NCBI GenBank assembly: GCA_019240175.1
Contig: JAFAYS010000610.1
Location: 1-22,072, forward strand
Length of the DNA stretch: 22,072 nt
Direction: 5' to 3'
Source of the DNA: Chloroflexota bacterium
Lineage (GTDB): Bacteria; Chloroflexota; Chloroflexia; Chloroflexales; Kallotenuaceae
This document shows, piece by piece, positions 1-7,957 of this stretch. The notes under the pieces were generated by a model. That model did no database searches, was not told the origin of the DNA, and saw only the letters and a list, made by a program, of their open reading frames with translations. The translations under genes were made by a program, and so were the position numbers. Numbering within the stretch: the stretch's first letter is position 1; every line of letters starts with the position of its first letter.

Positions 1-3000
1 CGCGGTGTAGCACAGATCCTGGATGCTCTGTCCTGCATTGGCGGTGAGCAGGGCTCGGTAGTCCTGGGCCAGCTGGCGCAGGGCCGCGTCGGTATGCGCC
101 GACAGCGGCAGCACGACCGGATGCTCAAGCGTGGGCGCAGGCTGCGGCGTGATCGCGGCGAAGCCTTCCAGGACCACATGCGCATTGGTGCCGCCGAAGC
201 CAAAGCCGCTGACACCCGCCAGCCTCGGACCGTCGGCGCTGGGCCACGGGGTGAGCGCTTGCTGCACCTGAAGCCGCATCTCGTCGAACGCGATCTGTGG
301 GTTGGGCGACTGGCAGTGCAGGCTGGGCGGGATCACGCCGTGCTTGAGCGCGAGCGCCACTTTGATCACGCTAGCCATGCCGGCAGCGGCCTCGGTGTGA
401 CCGATGTTGCTCTTGACCGAGCCGATGTGACAGGGCCGGTTGGCCGGACGATTGTCGGCCAGGACCGCGCCCAGCGCCTGGGCTTCGATCATGTCGCCCA
501 GGCTGGTGCCCGTGCCGTGCGTCTCGATGTATTGGATCTGCTCTGGCTGGACCTGGCTTTGGCGGTAGGCGGCGCGCAGCACGGCTTCCTGGGACTGAGC
601 GCTGGGTGCCATGATGCCGTTGGTGCGTCCGTCCTGGTTCACGGCGCTGCCGCGGATCACGGCATAGATCGGATCGTTGTCACGGATTGCGTCGCTCAAA
701 CGCTTGAGCACGACTACGCCCGCGCCATCGCTGCGCACGATGCCGTTGGCCTCGGCAGAAAACGGCTTGCAGCGGCCATCGGGTGAGAGCGCGCCGGCTT
801 TCGAGAAGAAGACGTTACCGTCGGGCAGCAAATTAACATTGACGCCGCCGGCCAGCGCCAGCTCCGACTCGCCGGAGCGTAGACTTTGGCAGGCCAGATG
901 CATCGCGACCAGCGATCCCGAGCAGGCGGTATCGACGGTGATGCTGGGGCCGCACAGATTGAGCATGTACGACAGGCGATTCGCCAGGATGCTGTGCGCC
1001 GCGCCAGTGCCGGTGTAGGCATCGATCAGCTCAAGGCTGGTTTGAATGATGCGCAGGTAATCAAAGCCCAGCGCGCCGACAAACACGCCGGTGCGGCTGC
1101 CGGAAAGATCCGCCGGCACCTGCCCCGCATCTTCCAGGGCTTCCCAGGCGACCTCAAACAGCAGGCGCTGCTGCGGATCGAGGAGCGCCGCCTCACGTGG
1201 CGAAATGCCCATGAATCGCGCGTCGACGCTGTCCAGGTTGTCCAGAAATCCGCCCCAGCGGCTGTACATCTTGCCCGGCACGGAGCGGTCAGCATGGTAT
1301 AAGCTTTCAATATCCCAGCGCTCGGCAGGCACCTCAGTGATCGCATCCACGCCGGCGCACAACATCTGCCAGAATGCCGCCGGATTGCCAGCGCCGGGAA
1401 AGCGACAGCCCATGCCGATAATCGCAACTTCCTCTTGCCCAAACGGCGATCCGGCCTGTGGCAAACGATTCGTTGCTTGTGTCACTGGCGAATCGGTGTT
1501 GTGGTCGGCGGCGAGATGTTCCGAAAGCGCCGCGATCGAGGGATAGCTCCACAGCAAGGTCTGGTTGATGCGGCAGCCCAGCCAGCTTTCAAGCTCGGCG
1601 GTGAGCGCCAGCGTCTGGATCGAGTCCAGGCCGTGGCGTTTGAACGGCGCGCGCAGATCGATGTCGGCGGGCGGAAGCTTGAGCAGCGTCGCCAGCTGGC
1701 TCACCAGCCAGTCGGCAATCGTGCGCGCCGAGGGCTTTTGCTCCGCGCGGGTGATCGCGCCCTTGCTTGCGTTCTGGCTTGTCGCTTCGTGGTGGCCGCC
1801 CCAGCTGGCAAGCAGATCGAGGCGCTGCTCGACAAAGGCGGCGCGGCAGGCTTTGCGCGCGATCTTGCCGCTCGACGTGCGGGGCAGGCTGCCTTTGCGG
1901 ATCAGCGCTACGGCATGCACCTGGATGCCGTGCGCTTCGGCGACGGACTCGCGGATGCGGCTCATGATCTCGTCGCCGGCCAGGTCAGGCCGCTCGACCT
2001 CGTGGACGACTACCACGCGCTCCTCGTCGGTGACCTCGACGGCGAACACCGCGCCGCCACCGGCAGGCAGAGCGGCGTGGCTCTGCCCGACAGTGACTTC
2101 GATATCTTCGGGATAAAAGTTTTGGCCCCGAATGATCAGCAGATCGTTGAGCCGGCCAACCAGGAACAGCTCGCCGGCATGCATAAAGCCGAGATCGCCG
2201 GTGCGGAAGAAGCGCGTATCGCTTGTGCCGGCCAGCGTGGCGTGGAAGATCTGGGCTGTCGTTTCCGGCTGCTGCCAGTAGCCCTGGGCTACACTCGGCC
2301 CTGACAGCCAGATCTCGCCGATCCCGTTTTCCGCGCACGGCTCCAATGTATCGGGATCGACAATCGCGAGCTGCTGATCGGCCAGCGGTTGTCCACAGCC
2401 GACGAGTATGCGTGCGCTGCTGTCCTGGCTCGGGACCAGCATGCGGTGCTTCAGGGCCTCGCGATCCGCCGCCAGCATGACGGGCGGAGCAAAGGTTGTC
2501 GCGCCCGAAACCGTGGCTGTGGCATCCGACATGCCGTATGACGGGTAGAAGGTTTCGGGCCGAAAGCCGCACTCTGCGAAGGTTTGCGTGAAGCGATCCA
2601 GCACGTCGGGTCGCACCGGCTCAGCGCCGTTGAGCGCCATATTCCAGGCGCTCAGATCCAGCGTCGCGCGCTGCTCAGGCGTAATCTTGCGTACGCACAG
2701 GTCGTAGGCAAAATTGGGCGCGCCGGTCGTGGTCGCCCCGTAGCGCGACATCGCTTCCAGCCAGCTCAGCGGACGCCGTACAAAATCGGCAGGCGACATC
2801 AGCACCGCCGGCACGTTGCGGAACAGCGGATGCACAACGCCCAGGAATAAGCCGAGATCGTGATACAGCGGCAGCCACGAAACGATCGCGCGGCAGGGAC
2901 GGGCATCAAAGCCAGGAAAGGCGGCCACGTTGTGCAGCATATTGCCGTGACTGATCATCACGCCTTTGGGTGTGCCGGTCGAGCCCGATGTGTACATCAG

Positions 3001-3528
3001 CATCGCCAGTGTATCGCCGGTCAGCGCGGGCGCGTGCCAGGTGTGCTCAGGCTGCGCCTCGATCTGCTCGATCGTGTGCCAGCGCAGCGGCTGAAGCTCA
3101 GGTGTCTGCTCCAAGACATCGGCGGCGGCGGCCAGCACGGCATCGGTAGTCAGGGAAATCACGGGCTGCGCGTTGCGGATCGTGGCTTGCAGGCGCGCGA
3201 GCGTGCGGTGAGTGCGGCCCGACTCGGGCGGCGACGACGGAATCGCCGGGAAGCCGGCATAGAAGCAGCCAAACAGCGCCGCAATGTAGTCAAGGCCGGA
3301 CGGGCAGCAGATCAACACTGGTCCAGGTTTGTCCACGCCCTGCTGCAGCCAGCCGGCGATCGATCGCGCCCGGCGATCCAGCTCACCGTAGCTGATCTGC
3401 ACCGTTGATCGATCGTCTTGAAAAATATATGCAACCTGGTCAGGACTCGTGGTTGCGCGCTGGCGCAGCAGCTCGACTATGGTCACCGCCGGTGCAAAAG
3501 GTTCGCCGCGATCAATATCGATGGTCAT
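1..3528 (-). CDS. Hybrid FAAL-ACP-ketosynthase polyketide synthase, loading end (partial, runs off left edge)
   Basis: Open reading frame without a stop from ATG at 3528 to base 1 (1176 codons visible); GGAG sits 5 bases before the ATG. Residues about 1-565 are a fatty acyl-AMP ligase: P-loop YTSGSTGTPKG near residue 180, SYGMSDAT near 329, FRTGDLG, RGQNFYPEDIE, and LPRTSSGKIARKA near 550. Residues about 600-685 are an acyl carrier protein with phosphopantetheine serine S636 in GLDSIQTL. From about 699 a ketosynthase starts (EEVAIIGMGCRFPG), with active-site C869 in DTACSGS, then ETHGTGT and KSNIGHTEAAAG, ending near residue 1118 after GFGGTNAHVVLE. In this family FAALs activate free fatty acids as acyl-AMP and pass them to the ACP; the KS then elongates. 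I infer a lipid-primed polyketide. Further modules should lie to the left. It is the last gene visible in the minus-strand glycosyltransferase/epimerase series. Confidence 0.95.
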   Translation of the reverse strand, partial: MTIDIDRGEPFAPAVTIVELLRQRATTSPDQVAYIFQDDRSTVQISYGELDRRARSIAGWLQQGVDKPGPVLICCPSGLDYIAALFGCFYAGFPAIPSSPPESGRTHRTLARLQATIRNAQPVISLTTDAVLAAAADVLEQTPELQPLRWHTIEQIEAQPEHTWHAPALTGDTLAMLMYTSGSTGTPKGVMISHGNMLHNVAAFPGFDARPCRAIVSWLPLYHDLGLFLGVVHPLFRNVPAVLMSPADFVRRPLSWLEAMSRYGATTTGAPNFAYDLCVRKITPEQRATLDLSAWNMALNGAEPVRPDVLDRFTQTFAECGFRPETFYPSYGMSDATATVSGATTFAPPVMLAADREALKHRMLVPSQDSSARILVGCGQPLADQQLAIVDPDTLEPCAENGIGEIWLSGPSVAQGYWQQPETTAQIFHATLAGTSDTRFFRTGDLGFMHAGELFLVGRLNDLLIIRGQNFYPEDIEVTVGQSHAALPAGGGAVFAVEVTDEERVVVVHEVERPDLAGDEIMSRIRESVAEAHGIQVHAVALIRKGSLPRTSSGKIARKACRAAFVEQRLDLLASWGGHHEATSQNASKGAITRAEQKPSARTIADWLVSQLATLLKLPPADIDLRAPFKRHGLDSIQTLALTAELESWLGCRINQTLLWSYPSIAALSEHLAADHNTDSPVTQATNRLPQAGSPFGQEEVAIIGMGCRFPGAGNPAAFWQMLCAGVDAITEVPAERWDIESLYHADRSVPGKMYSRWGGFLDNLDSVDARFMGISPREAALLDPQQRLLFEVAWEALEDAGQVPADLSGSRTGVFVGALGFDYLRIIQTSLELIDAYTGTGAAHSILANRLSYMLNLCGPSITVDTACSGSLVAMHLACQSLRSGESELALAGGVNVNLLPDGNVFFSKAGALSPDGRCKPFSAEANGIVRSDGAGVVVLKRLSDAIRDNDPIYAVIRGSAVNQDGRTNGIMAPSAQSQEAVLRAAYRQSQVQPEQIQYIETHGTGTSLGDMIEAQALGAVLADNRPANRPCHIGSVKSNIGHTEAAAGMASVIKVALALKHGVIPPSLHCQSPNPQIAFDEMRLQVQQALTPWPSADGPRLAGVSGFGFGGTNAHVVLEGFAAITPQPAPTLEHPVVLPLSAHTDAALRQLAQDYRALLTANAGQSIQDLCYTA

Positions 3529-3638
3529 GGATGCTCCTGTCCCGTCACCTGCTGATCCGTGATCTCACGATACCAGCGGCGAGCGCCGTGCAACAACGAT
3601 TGGGCCGCCAGTTGTGCGTTACCGGATAGGGAGTAACG

Positions 3639-3657
3639 ACCTGTCAGGTCCGACAGG
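3639..3657. promoter_or_regulatory. Overlapping palindromes upstream of the FAAL-PKS gene
   Basis: The 290-base gap between the epimerase stop and the PKS start holds no gene. It contains GACCTG-T-CAGGTC (3639-3651) overlapping CCTGTC-AGGTCC-GACAGG (3640-3657), two mutually exclusive dyads. A weaker GTTAC...GTAAC dyad lies at 3618-3637. They could be an operator for the PKS gene or a terminator of the epimerase transcript. No U-tract follows on the minus strand, so an operator is slightly favoured. Confidence 0.35.
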
Positions 3658-3818
3658 CGCTTGAGCTGCAATACGGATTGTTTGTTGGGGAAAGTGAGCT
3701 TGGTACGCTCGTGTCAGGCCGGGCGCTGACTTGAGGAAGCTGCGAGGAGGCCCAGCCTGGGGCAGCGATGCTGCTCATGCCGTTGCAGTGGACCGGATGA
3801 GCATACATCGCCTGGATT

Positions 3819-4631
3819 TTAGAGGGTAGCCAGCGCCGTTTCGATCTGCAACTCGCGTGATTGCGCCGGGCCGTCGAGCATGATTCGCTCGGAATAGTAG
3901 CCGGCGTAATACTTGTCGATCACCCGCTGATAATAGGTGCGATCGAAGCCCAGCGCCGCAGGGTTTTGCAGATACGCGAGCAGCTTGGCGTTTGATACCT
4001 GATACGCGTCGTTGCCGTCGCTGTACGAGCGCAGCACAAACGACGGGCTGCACGCGGCCAGGTGATCGACGATCTCTTCGACCAGCACGGCCACGCCTGA
4101 GGCCACGTTGATCACCTGGCGGCTGACGTCGCGCGCAATCAGCTCGTCGGTGATCGCTACCACGTCTTCGATGTCGATAATATCGCGACGCACATTTCTG
4201 CGGATCTGCACCACGCCGCGCTGGATCTGATGAAACAGCGCCGGCACAAGCTGGTACGGCTGCTGATGCTGGCCGACCGGGCTGGGCAGCCGCAGAATCA
4301 GGTAGTCGACGGTGGACTGCCGGATCACTGTTTCCATCGCCAGCTTGTGGCGACCATACGCCGAGCGCGGAAAGACCGGCTCGTCTTCATAGCCGGTGCT
4401 GCCGGGACCGCCGTACATCAAGTCGGACGATGTCGAAAAGTAGATCAGCTTGCGCCCGTGGAGCCGGCAATGATACAGCGCGCTGTAGAGCAGATCGACT
4501 TCGCGGCGAAATTCCGGCTCATCGGTGCAGCTCGACCGCGATACGCCCGACGCAAACAGCAGTACGTGGGGATAGGCAGATCGCAAGCGCTCGAAATGCC
4601 GGGCGATAAAACCCGTTCCAATGATATCCAC
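3819..4631 (-). CDS. NAD(P)-dependent epimerase/dehydratase-like SDR (sugar or ketoreductase)
   Basis: 270-residue extended short-chain dehydrogenase/reductase. I chose the GTG at 4631 because GGGAGG lies 5 bases upstream and the cofactor-binding strand VDIIGTGFIA then begins at residue 1; the frame is open further, to 4679, but that extension has no ribosome site. The Rossmann glycine motif is GTGFIA (residues 5-10). The catalytic serine region is STSSD (66-70), followed by YGRHK with Y92 and K96. Family members act on nucleotide-activated sugars (epimerases, 4-ketoreductases) or on other ketones; the precise substrate cannot be read. The neighbouring GT1 gene (stop at 4833) suggests it finishes a deoxysugar or tailors the polyketide. 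The 201-base gap to the GT1 gene holds no other ORF of note. Confidence 0.85.
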   Translation of the reverse strand: MDIIGTGFIARHFERLRSAYPHVLLFASGVSRSSCTDEPEFRREVDLLYSALYHCRLHGRKLIYFSTSSDLMYGGPGSTGYEDEPVFPRSAYGRHKLAMETVIRQSTVDYLILRLPSPVGQHQQPYQLVPALFHQIQRGVVQIRRNVRRDIIDIEDVVAITDELIARDVSRQVINVASGVAVLVEEIVDHLAACSPSFVLRSYSDGNDAYQVSNAKLLAYLQNPAALGFDRTYYQRVIDKYYAGYYSERIMLDGPAQSRELQIETALATL

Positions 4632-4832
4632 TGAATCCTCCCATATGCGAAATCCATCATTGCTGGGTTGGGAACGCAACAGCCGGGAAGAGGCCGCTGC
4701 CGATAATCTTAGTAATATTCACAAACCTGTTCTAGCTTAGTTACCTGTTCCGGCGGGTACAACGGTGGTGTTGACAGGCATAACCTGCCAGGCCACGCCG
4801 CCAAACCTGTCGCCCACGTCAGGCCTCCTGCG

Positions 4833-6047
4833 TCAAGCGGAAGCAGCCACTCCCGCGCGGATCGGCGAGCGTGAGGCCGCCAGGTCGCACAGCAGCTCGA
4901 CGGCATACATGGCATCCGGCAAGGCCTGAATCTCCGCCCGCATCGATTGCGTGTTCGCCCGGTAGTGTGGACTTTGCAAAAGATCGCGGACGGCGCTGTT
5001 GATCGTGTGGGGCGCTACTTCCGGCACCAGGCTGTTGAACGCGGCAAACTGGCCCGGCAACCTGAGCACGCGTCCCAGCCCCAGCTCCATACTGCGCATG
5101 GCTCCCATCCAAAGCTCGCCGCCATTGGGAATCATCAGCAGCGGTAGGCCATAGCTGAGCGCCGATGTGATCGTGAAGAACGGGTTATGCGTGATAAACA
5201 GGTCGCAGTAGGGGAAGAGCGCCGCCTGTGGGATGAATTGCTCGATGCGGACGTTGGGCGGCTGCGGGCCAAACTGAGCCGGATCTTGCCCGCGTCCGAT
5301 CGTCAGAATCAGATTGATCGGCTCGTCGCGTAGGCCGGCCAGAATGTTGGGGAACACATTCGTGCCCCGATATACCGAGCTCATCGACGCATACACGGTT
5401 GGCTGCGCTGCCAGCTGGTGGCACCATGCGGGCACGGCCTCGTCTGCACCGACCGGTGTAGGCCGAATGCCATGCATCACCGGCAGCTCACGCGGCTGAA
5501 AAGTGCTCGGAGCCAGTACCAGGTACAGGTACGGGTAGAGCATGTCGAGCGCCGGGTAGGGCGACAGGCCATGCATGCTGCGCAGGTACGCCAGCTGCTC
5601 GCCGATGCGTGGCTCAAGCACGCTGGCCGAAAGAAAGAAGCTGATGCTGATCGTCGCCTGCGGAATGTCCAGCAGCTCTGCGACGATGCAGCTGGCAAAC
5701 TCAAAATCGTTGCGCACGATCACATCGGGCCGCCACTCCCGGCAGATCGCGATCAGATCCGGGATCATGCGATGGGCCGCGACATCGGCGAAGATGTCGG
5801 ATAACAGCCAGTCGCCCTGCTCCGCCGCCGTCATGTCTTCCATCTCCGGAAAGGTGCGTACGGCGTGCGCTTCTAGCCAGTCCAGGCCGGCGGCGATGGC
5901 CGCAAAGCCGTAGGCCGCGACCGTCGGGCCAAAGGAGCGCGCGGTTGCGAAGCGTACCTCGTGGCCCTGCTGCTGAAGTGCCTGCGCGATCGCCAGCATC
6001 GGCAGCAAGTGGCCGATGCCCGGCTGCGTTGTGAAAAGCGCTTTCAT
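4833..6047 (-). CDS. GT1 (UGT/MGT-like) glycosyltransferase with altered sugar-donor motif
   Basis: 404 residues, GT-B fold of the UDP-glycosyltransferase/MurG-like macrolide glycosyltransferase type. The N-terminus has the acceptor-side histidine motif TTQPGIGHLLPMLAIAQAL (catalytic candidate H13). A mid-protein strand RPDVIVRND follows the usual pattern. The C-terminal donor loop is recognisable (FIPQAALFPYCDLFITHNPF, then SALSYGLPLLMIP), but the usual HGG is HNP (287-289) and the usual acidic-Gln pair is GE (310-311). This implies a different donor or reduced activity. Such enzymes glycosylate natural products in the cytosol. It lies 74 bases downstream of the GT-A gene, likely the same transcript. 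No convincing Shine-Dalgarno is seen before the ATG. Confidence 0.9.
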   Translation of the reverse strand: MKALFTTQPGIGHLLPMLAIAQALQQQGHEVRFATARSFGPTVAAYGFAAIAAGLDWLEAHAVRTFPEMEDMTAAEQGDWLLSDIFADVAAHRMIPDLIAICREWRPDVIVRNDFEFASCIVAELLDIPQATISISFFLSASVLEPRIGEQLAYLRSMHGLSPYPALDMLYPYLYLVLAPSTFQPRELPVMHGIRPTPVGADEAVPAWCHQLAAQPTVYASMSSVYRGTNVFPNILAGLRDEPINLILTIGRGQDPAQFGPQPPNVRIEQFIPQAALFPYCDLFITHNPFFTITSALSYGLPLLMIPNGGELWMGAMRSMELGLGRVLRLPGQFAAFNSLVPEVAPHTINSAVRDLLQSPHYRANTQSMRAEIQALPDAMYAVELLCDLAASRSPIRAGVAASA

Positions 6048-6121
6048 AGAAATGCTAGCGCGCCAGCCCCGCTGCTACCAGCGCGGAGGCACGCCTCTCC
6101 TTTCGTGGTGATGTTCACGCG

Positions 6122-7588
6122 CTACCAGGCGGGACGACCATGCGGCCCAACCAGCTCGTCAGGCGTGGCAGTGGCCAGCGCCCGGATCTCCTCGTAGGCG
6201 GTGCCACCTGCGGCAAACTGGTGCAGCAGCGCCAGACTGCCAGGCATATCGCCGGTGCGGCGCAGGGTTTTCCAGAAGATCGCCAGCACCGCCGTTGAGA
6301 AATCGTCGGAGCTTGGCCCCAGCACTGCGCCGGCGTTGTGCCGCCCATAGTGTTGCTCCACGGCGTCAAAGCCGGCATACCAGCGCACAAACTGATGCTG
6401 CCAGGCGCGGCGCGGCGGCTGATGATTGGTCCACTCGTCGGTGGGGGCGCAGCGATTCGTCAGCAGCGCTTGATCGCAGAGTCCAAGCCGAAAGCCCGCC
6501 GGCTCGGCTAAAACCGTAAGAATCGCATCCTCGCTGGTTGTGCCCGGATACAGCTGCGAGATGGTCGCCAGCAGGCTGAGCATACATTCAGTACGTCCGA
6601 TCGTTCCGCCGCCAGGCATACACAAACAGCCGGGAATCAGCCCGCAGGTGTAGTTGTAGATCGTATGCATGGGCGAGCACGGCGTTGCCAAGCGTGGCTG
6701 CCGCACGTCGATCCCGCCGATTGTTTTGGAGGTCTCGTAGGTGCAGAAGCGTGTGATTGCGCCGGTGATGTGCAGATCGGGCTGGCTGTCGAGCAGATCG
6801 ATCAGCGGTGCCAGTCCATTCGATTCGAAATCAAGCGGCTGGCTCTGGGTCGCCGGCGGAGCGAGCGTTTGTCGCTGTTTGGCCGAGATATATGCCTGCG
6901 TCAGCGTGTTGACGACGCGCTCGATGTTGCCGCCCAGGCGCGCCAGCAGCGTGCGGATCTGGCTCAACTCGGTGTCGAGGCTGCGATCCTCGGTCTGGGC
7001 GATGAAGATGCTTTCGGCATCAAAGACGAGCGTGTACTGTGGCGGCTGCCAGCCAGCCTGGATGCTCGGCAAGATCAGGCCGCGTCCGAGATCGTCGAGC
7101 ATGCGGATTTTGCCGGCGGCGTGCGGTCCCTCCCGCTGGTAGACCACAAACACGCGATGCTGCGCGCCGTCAGCAGGCGGGATCGTGTATAGCTCGGCTT
7201 GCTCCTCTGGACGATCGAAGCAGGTGGCAGGAATAGCAGGGCCGGGTTTGTCTCCGGTGTAAAGCTCGATGAGCTGGACGCTGTCGAGGGTTTTGAGGTA
7301 GGCAATCGTGCTCTGGCAGCGGAAGCCGTTATTCAGGCCAATCACCAGATCTGCCCGCCGCCCAGTCGCTTCGATCTGCCGCACAATCCGGGGAATCGTG
7401 TAGGCCAGGTACTGCTCGGCGCTGGCAGCCGCAGCAACGATGCCCAGCACCCGTGACGAATCACAGGTGCCGGCGGTAGCGACGAGGATCTCGTCATGTA
7501 AACGCAGCACACGGCGAACGTCGTCCGCAAGCCGGTCATCTTGTTCTACGGCACCATAAGCAGTATCGGTGGGAGCAGCTGATCGCAT
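6122..7588 (-). CDS. GT-A-fold (GT2-like) glycosyltransferase, paralogue 1
   Basis: 488 residues from the ATG at 7588. A GTG at 7630 would add 14 residues, but the ATG start lines up with the N-terminus of the paralogue at 14100-15563. GT2-like features: first strand ADLVIGLNNG (79-88), conserved GPHAAGKIR (154-162), a DxD-like DAE (190-192) in YTLVFDAESIF, and a late block PGGGTIGRTE followed by SEDAIL, the spacing of the GT2 acceptor/catalytic acid region. No membrane segment is seen. The reaction is inferred to be sugar transfer from a nucleotide donor; acceptor unknown. It heads the leftward GT/epimerase/PKS series and diverges from the repeat-peptide operon. The C-terminus GRPAW matches the QAAW end of its paralogue. 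An AAGGAGG lies at about 7657-7663 on the minus strand but with no start at a usable distance. Confidence 0.75.
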   Translation of the reverse strand: MRSAAPTDTAYGAVEQDDRLADDVRRVLRLHDEILVATAGTCDSSRVLGIVAAAASAEQYLAYTIPRIVRQIEATGRRADLVIGLNNGFRCQSTIAYLKTLDSVQLIELYTGDKPGPAIPATCFDRPEEQAELYTIPPADGAQHRVFVVYQREGPHAAGKIRMLDDLGRGLILPSIQAGWQPPQYTLVFDAESIFIAQTEDRSLDTELSQIRTLLARLGGNIERVVNTLTQAYISAKQRQTLAPPATQSQPLDFESNGLAPLIDLLDSQPDLHITGAITRFCTYETSKTIGGIDVRQPRLATPCSPMHTIYNYTCGLIPGCLCMPGGGTIGRTECMLSLLATISQLYPGTTSEDAILTVLAEPAGFRLGLCDQALLTNRCAPTDEWTNHQPPRRAWQHQFVRWYAGFDAVEQHYGRHNAGAVLGPSSDDFSTAVLAIFWKTLRRTGDMPGSLALLHQFAAGGTAYEEIRALATATPDELVGPHGRPAW

Positions 7589-7816
7589 CGTGACACTCGC
7601 TTCTTCGCTGTTTGGGCGCTGGTATCGCACTAAAGGGCGCGCTTATCCGATACCTCCTTTTCTACTGCGTTTCCCCTCCCTTCCACAATGGCCGTGACGA
7701 CAGTTCGCGACTGTCATAATCGGCAGTCGCTCGTCTGCTGGCTGGTTGACATAAATTTGGGTTTAGAATGGCTGATCTGCTAGTCGGCTGGTGTTTTTGA
7801 CGCATCTGGCCGCGCT

Positions 7817-7892
7817 CAACTCATTGAAGCTTACATGTGAGGTAATCCACGCTGGTTTCAACTCATTGAACAGTGACGTTCGGCTCATTGAG
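7817..7892 (+). promoter_or_regulatory. Three CTCATTGA boxes, candidate operator array
   Basis: CTCATTGA occurs at 7820-7827, 7862-7869 and 7884-7891. The first two sit inside CAACTCATTGAA, where TTGA/TCAA halves make an inverted repeat around CTCA; the third is CTCATTGAG, a 9-base palindrome. Centre spacings are 42 and 22 bases, close to four and two helical turns, so all boxes would face the same side of the DNA. Binding by the response regulator encoded in the operon is an inference. Confidence 0.55.
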
Positions 7893-7918
7893 TTTTCGTA
7901 TGCTTAGGGAGCACTTGA

Positions 7919-7940
7919 AACAATCCACGATGAGATTGTT
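7919..7940 (+). promoter_or_regulatory. Inverted repeat in the leader of the repeat-peptide gene
   Basis: AACAATC (7919-7925) and GATTGTT (7934-7940) form a 7-base inverted repeat with an 8-base spacer. It ends five bases before the ribosome site AGGAG (7946-7950). It may be a leader hairpin or an operator close to the start of transcription. Confidence 0.4.
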
Positions 7941-7957
7941 CCTTTAGGAGAAGCACC

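Larger units (their letters stand above)
7589..7957. promoter_or_regulatory. Divergent regulatory region between glycosyltransferase 1 and the repeat-peptide operon
   Basis: This 369-base gap has no gene. It is the only shared upstream region for the minus-strand biosynthetic series and the plus-strand peptide/two-component operon. It carries a dyad GACAGT-TCGCG-ACTGTC (7699-7715), a TTGACA hexamer (7746-7751), three CTCATTGA boxes (7820-7891) and an inverted repeat just before the peptide ribosome site (7919-7940). TAGAAT follows TTGACA at only 12 bases, so these two do not make a normal sigma-70 promoter. Confidence 0.6.

Noticed and set aside
94..2850. Several plus-strand open frames opposite the PKS gene (for example 94-786 and 1435-2304)
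   Set aside because: They are antisense shadows of a clear FAAL-ACP-KS reading frame with intact catalytic motifs; GC-rich codon use keeps the opposite strand open.
7746..7769. TTGACA and TAGAAT as promoter of the peptide operon
   Set aside because: Spacing of 12 bases is too short for a sigma-70 promoter.
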